From an uncultured Sphingobacteriia bacterium (lineage in GTDB: Bacteria; Bacteroidota; Bacteroidia; Chitinophagales; Chitinophagaceae): a stretch of 7,943 bases of DNA. The notes beneath the pieces are model-generated. The model ran no database searches. It saw nothing but the letters and a program-made list of their open reading frames with translations, and had not been told where the DNA came from. The stretch lies in contig CAMFKK010000095.1 in NCBI GenBank assembly GCA_945957225.1, forward strand, positions 1 through 7,943, given 5' to 3'. Positions 5,639-7,943 of this stretch are shown piece after piece. A program made the translations under genes and the position numbers. Position 1 is the stretch's first letter, and each line of letters starts with the position of its first letter.

Positions 5639-7943
5639 TTATTTTGGTATCACCAAGTGGATGGTACCAATGGTTTTTCCATTGTCTAATAATACATAAT
5701 AAATACCCGGAGCTAATCCGCTGACTTGCAAACGATTTGTTTTTAATTTGGTATTGAAATTCTGCAATAAACGGCCTTCCGGCGATATAAGTTTGATATT
5801 AAAATTAGTAGCTGGTGATTCGCTAAACTCTACAAAAGCATCTGCCGGCGCTGGGTTGGGATATACTTTAACGGTAACTCCATCAAACCAGACTCTGGGT
5901 AATGCAAGGTCATAAATAACACTAGTATCGGCGCAGCCTGCAGCATTGACCACCCTTACTTTGTAGAAACCTGATGCCAATGGAACAAATTTATAGTCTT
6001 TCACATCAGACAAGAATTTGGTGTATAACCACCATTGGTATTTGGAATAGCCTGTTTGGGTAATCAATTCTTTACCATTCCAACTAATGGTTGGAGGAGC
6101 TGGATTGGAATTATTGACAACTGTCACTGGTTTGGATCTGCTTTCGCATCCATCCTTGCCGTTATTGTTTACCGCAATATACCTACCTGATTGTTTAACT
6201 GGAAAAGTTGGATTAGTACCAATTGAAGTGGTGGAAACTTGCTCATTAATCCAATAAATTCCTGTAAGAATGGTACTGTATAAGACAACACTGTCTCCAT
6301 CACAAATATTAAGTGGAGAATAGTAATTCACTACCGGTGTAATAGGCACAGGGTTCATTTCAATTTTAATCAAATTACTAGCAGAACTTGCACAACCATT
6401 CAGCTTATTAACAGCAGAATAAACACCTGATTTTTTTGCAGCAAAAAGTTCAGAAGTAGCCCCAGCAATATCTACATTATTTAATCGCCATTGTATGGTT
6501 TTACTATCAGATTTTAACATTACGCTGTCTCCTTCACAACGTACAGTGGCGCCTGTACTATTAATACTTGGCACCGTGGTTACAGAAGTAACTTGAATTT
6601 CAATGGGATTTGATTCCAAAAAGCCAGTATTGTATAAAGTTCTTACGGTATAAATGCCACTGGCTTTTGCATAAAATGTTTGTTTGTTGGCGCCAGTAAT
6701 TAATGTGCCATTCAAATACCATTGGTTACTAATGGTAGAACTGGTAGTTAGTTTAATACTATCGCCCAAGCATATTTTATTGGTGGCACTACTGGAAGTT
6801 ATTGTTGGTTTAGAAGCAAGAATACTATTGCCCACCGCGTCAAAACGGAAGTCCCAAATTCCTCGGCCATAAGTAGCAAATCTGGCTGTATTGGATCCTG
6901 CAATATATTCTACTGACCAATAAGCCTGAATTGGGGTGCCAGTTCCAATCAAAGAGAACCATTTATTTTGTGCGGGTATATAAGCATAAGGTCCGGCTTC
7001 TGTTGCTGCAATAATTAGTGATTCATCTGATATGGCAGAGAGTTGAAAAACAGCTGTACTTGGCATGCCACTGCTAATAGAACTAAAACTAGTACCTCCA
7101 TCAGTTGATCTATACACAGGTGCATTGGAATAGCCACTTCCGGCAAAATAAACGATGTTTTTATTGATATTAGATGGGTAGAGTACAGCACCATTAAATG
7201 CTTGTGGAACTGGGCCAGTAAACCCATTTGATTTTTGCCAATCCACGCCTCGATTGGTGCTGTAAAAACAAGTACCATCGGCGGTAGCCACATAAATTCT
7301 ATTGGTATCTACAGGAGAAACTGCTACAGCTGAGATGCCTGATTTGCCATCCTGACTATTGGCTTTAAAGTCATAGTTGAATTGTGTACGTGTTGTTTTA
7401 ATAGCACCGGGATTTGCATCGTCAGTAACTGTTAATCTAATCAAATAACTACCATCTCCATTGTTCAAATCTCCACCTCCAATAAATACGGAATTACTGG
7501 CTGGATTTCCATTGTCACAAATTGGAAACATCCAACCAGAATTGGGTCTATAAGTGCCTGGAATTTTGGCTACTAAGTTTACAATACTTTGACTGTTTGG
7601 AAAATAATCAATGACGCCATTGGGTGCCTGTGCATACAATTTTTTACCGCCCAAAGAATAAGCCATTTTGCCATAGTTTCCGGTTTTCAATTGGGTAAAA
7701 TTGAGCAACCCATTGGCTCCAATAGTGGCACTTTTTTGAATCCCTTGGTCTCTGGCTCCTGCAAAAATAATAGAAGTGTCTGTTGGAGAAGTTTTGGTTT
7801 CATGGTATTGGGTATTGTTTACCCCAGTCATGCTAATATTATAAGTGGCTTCTCCAAAATTATTACTGATATAAGCACCACCTCCAGTAGAGATAACCAT
7901 GAATTCAGTTCCATTTACATCTTTGAAATATTTGAAATTGGTG
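5639..7943 (-). CDS. BNR/sortilin-like propeller surface protein with Ig-like repeats and T9SS domain (5' end beyond window)
   Basis: The frame stays open to the right edge. Upstream of the ATG at 7900 it continues without a stop as TNFKYFKDVNGTEF, so that ATG is an internal methionine and the gene is N-terminally partial. Numbered from that methionine, about 1-355 resemble a BNR/Vps10 (sortilin-like) propeller: Asp-box-like turns at FYSTNRGVDW (212-221) and YRSTDGGTSF (263-272), and YGRGIWDF (344-351), which typically closes such domains. About 364-665 hold four Ig-like repeats. About 673-753 form a T9SS type A sorting domain with VYPNP (679-683) and GIYYVLL (732-738). Such proteins are secreted or surface-displayed in Bacteroidota; adhesion or glycan binding is plausible, and glycosidase activity cannot be judged from this part. 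The tricorn-type peptidase follows 51 bases downstream on the same strand, and no clear terminator lies between, so read-through is possible. Confidence 0.9.
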   Translation of the reverse strand, partial: TNFKYFKDVNGTEFMVISTGGGAYISNNFGEATYNISMTGVNNTQYHETKTSPTDTSIIFAGARDQGIQKSATIGANGLLNFTQLKTGNYGKMAYSLGGKKLYAQAPNGVIDYFPNSQSIVNLVAKIPGTYRPNSGWMFPICDNGNPASNSVFIGGGDLNNGDGSYLIRLTVTDDANPGAIKTTRTQFNYDFKANSQDGKSGISAVAVSPVDTNRIYVATADGTCFYSTNRGVDWQKSNGFTGPVPQAFNGAVLYPSNINKNIVYFAGSGYSNAPVYRSTDGGTSFSSISSGMPSTAVFQLSAISDESLIIAATEAGPYAYIPAQNKWFSLIGTGTPIQAYWSVEYIAGSNTARFATYGRGIWDFRFDAVGNSILASKPTITSSSATNKICLGDSIKLTTSSTISNQWYLNGTLITGANKQTFYAKASGIYTVRTLYNTGFLESNPIEIQVTSVTTVPSINSTGATVRCEGDSVMLKSDSKTIQWRLNNVDIAGATSELFAAKKSGVYSAVNKLNGCASSASNLIKIEMNPVPITPVVNYYSPLNICDGDSVVLYSTILTGIYWINEQVSTTSIGTNPTFPVKQSGRYIAVNNNGKDGCESRSKPVTVVNNSNPAPPTISWNGKELITQTGYSKYQWWLYTKFLSDVKDYKFVPLASGFYKVRVVNAAGCADTSVIYDLALPRVWFDGVTVKVYPNPAPADAFVEFSESPATNFNIKLISPEGRLLQNFNTKLKTNRLQVSGLAPGIYYVLLDNGKTIGTIHLVIPK
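5906..6811 (-). repeat. Four tandem Ig-like protein repeats within the surface protein gene
   Basis: The four units, each of about 65-78 residues, lie at 6584-6811, 6353-6577, 6113-6346 and 5906-6100. The first three carry a C-x-G-D-S signature (CLGDS, CEGDS, CDGDS) followed by a hydrophobic strand. All have a Q/Y/R-W core strand or a close variant (NQWYLNG, IQWRLNN, GIYWINE, YQWWLY) and an SGxY strand (SGIYTV, SGVYSA, SGRYIA, SGFYKV). The similarity is at protein level; the DNA is well diverged, so these are old duplications rather than recent ones. They probably form a stalk between the propeller and the T9SS domain. Confidence 0.82.

Noticed and set aside
5625..5656. Possible Bacteroidota promoter for the peptidase gene (minus strand TTG at 5654-5656 and TAATTTAT at 5625-5632, spaced 21 bases)
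   Set aside because: The -7 element misses the last two bases of TAnnTTTG, and such matches are frequent by chance in AT-rich sequence. It is not strong enough to list as a feature.
7015..7293. 92-codon minus-strand frame inside the propeller region
   Set aside because: It overlaps the recognised BNR-like propeller in another frame and shows no family features; it is a shadow, not a frameshifted piece.

Overview
The window is about 7.9 kb of AT-rich DNA and most likely comes from a member of the Bacteroidota. Two of its four genes end in type IX secretion (T9SS) sorting domains, each with a YPNP motif followed by a GxYYxxL strand. A DUF1800 gene sits directly upstream of a DUF1501 gene, a pairing common in this phylum, and no Shine-Dalgarno sequence precedes the visible starts. 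A Chitinophagaceae-like aquatic or soil bacterium would fit, but that rank is inference only.

Bases 1-47 are not genomic. They read as the end of the Illumina P7 primer, an 8-base i7 index and the complete Nextera read-2/mosaic-end adapter, so genomic sequence starts at 48. The plus strand then carries the 3' part of a DUF1800 gene (48-726) and, 10 bases later, a complete DUF1501 gene (737-2305) with a twin-arginine-type signal and a C-terminal T9SS domain. A strong symmetrical hairpin (2314-2348) ends this unit. It also serves the converging minus-strand unit.

The minus-strand unit reads from right to left. First comes a large surface protein cut by the right edge (5639-7943), with a BNR/sortilin-like propeller, four Ig-like repeats and a T9SS domain. 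After a 51-base gap comes a complete tricorn-type S41 peptidase with a signal peptide (2363-5587).

Three of the four products look exported: two are probably surface-anchored or secreted by T9SS, and the peptidase is probably periplasmic. The DUF1800 gene lacks its 5' end, so its signal cannot be seen, although its partner's export suggests the same. The content resembles ordinary cell-envelope housekeeping of a T9SS-bearing Bacteroidota. I see no RNA genes, mobile elements, CRISPR arrays or defence genes. The least understood part is the DUF1800-DUF1501 pair, whose biochemical role is not established to my knowledge. The most practically important observations are the adapter contamination and the truncated gene at each end.
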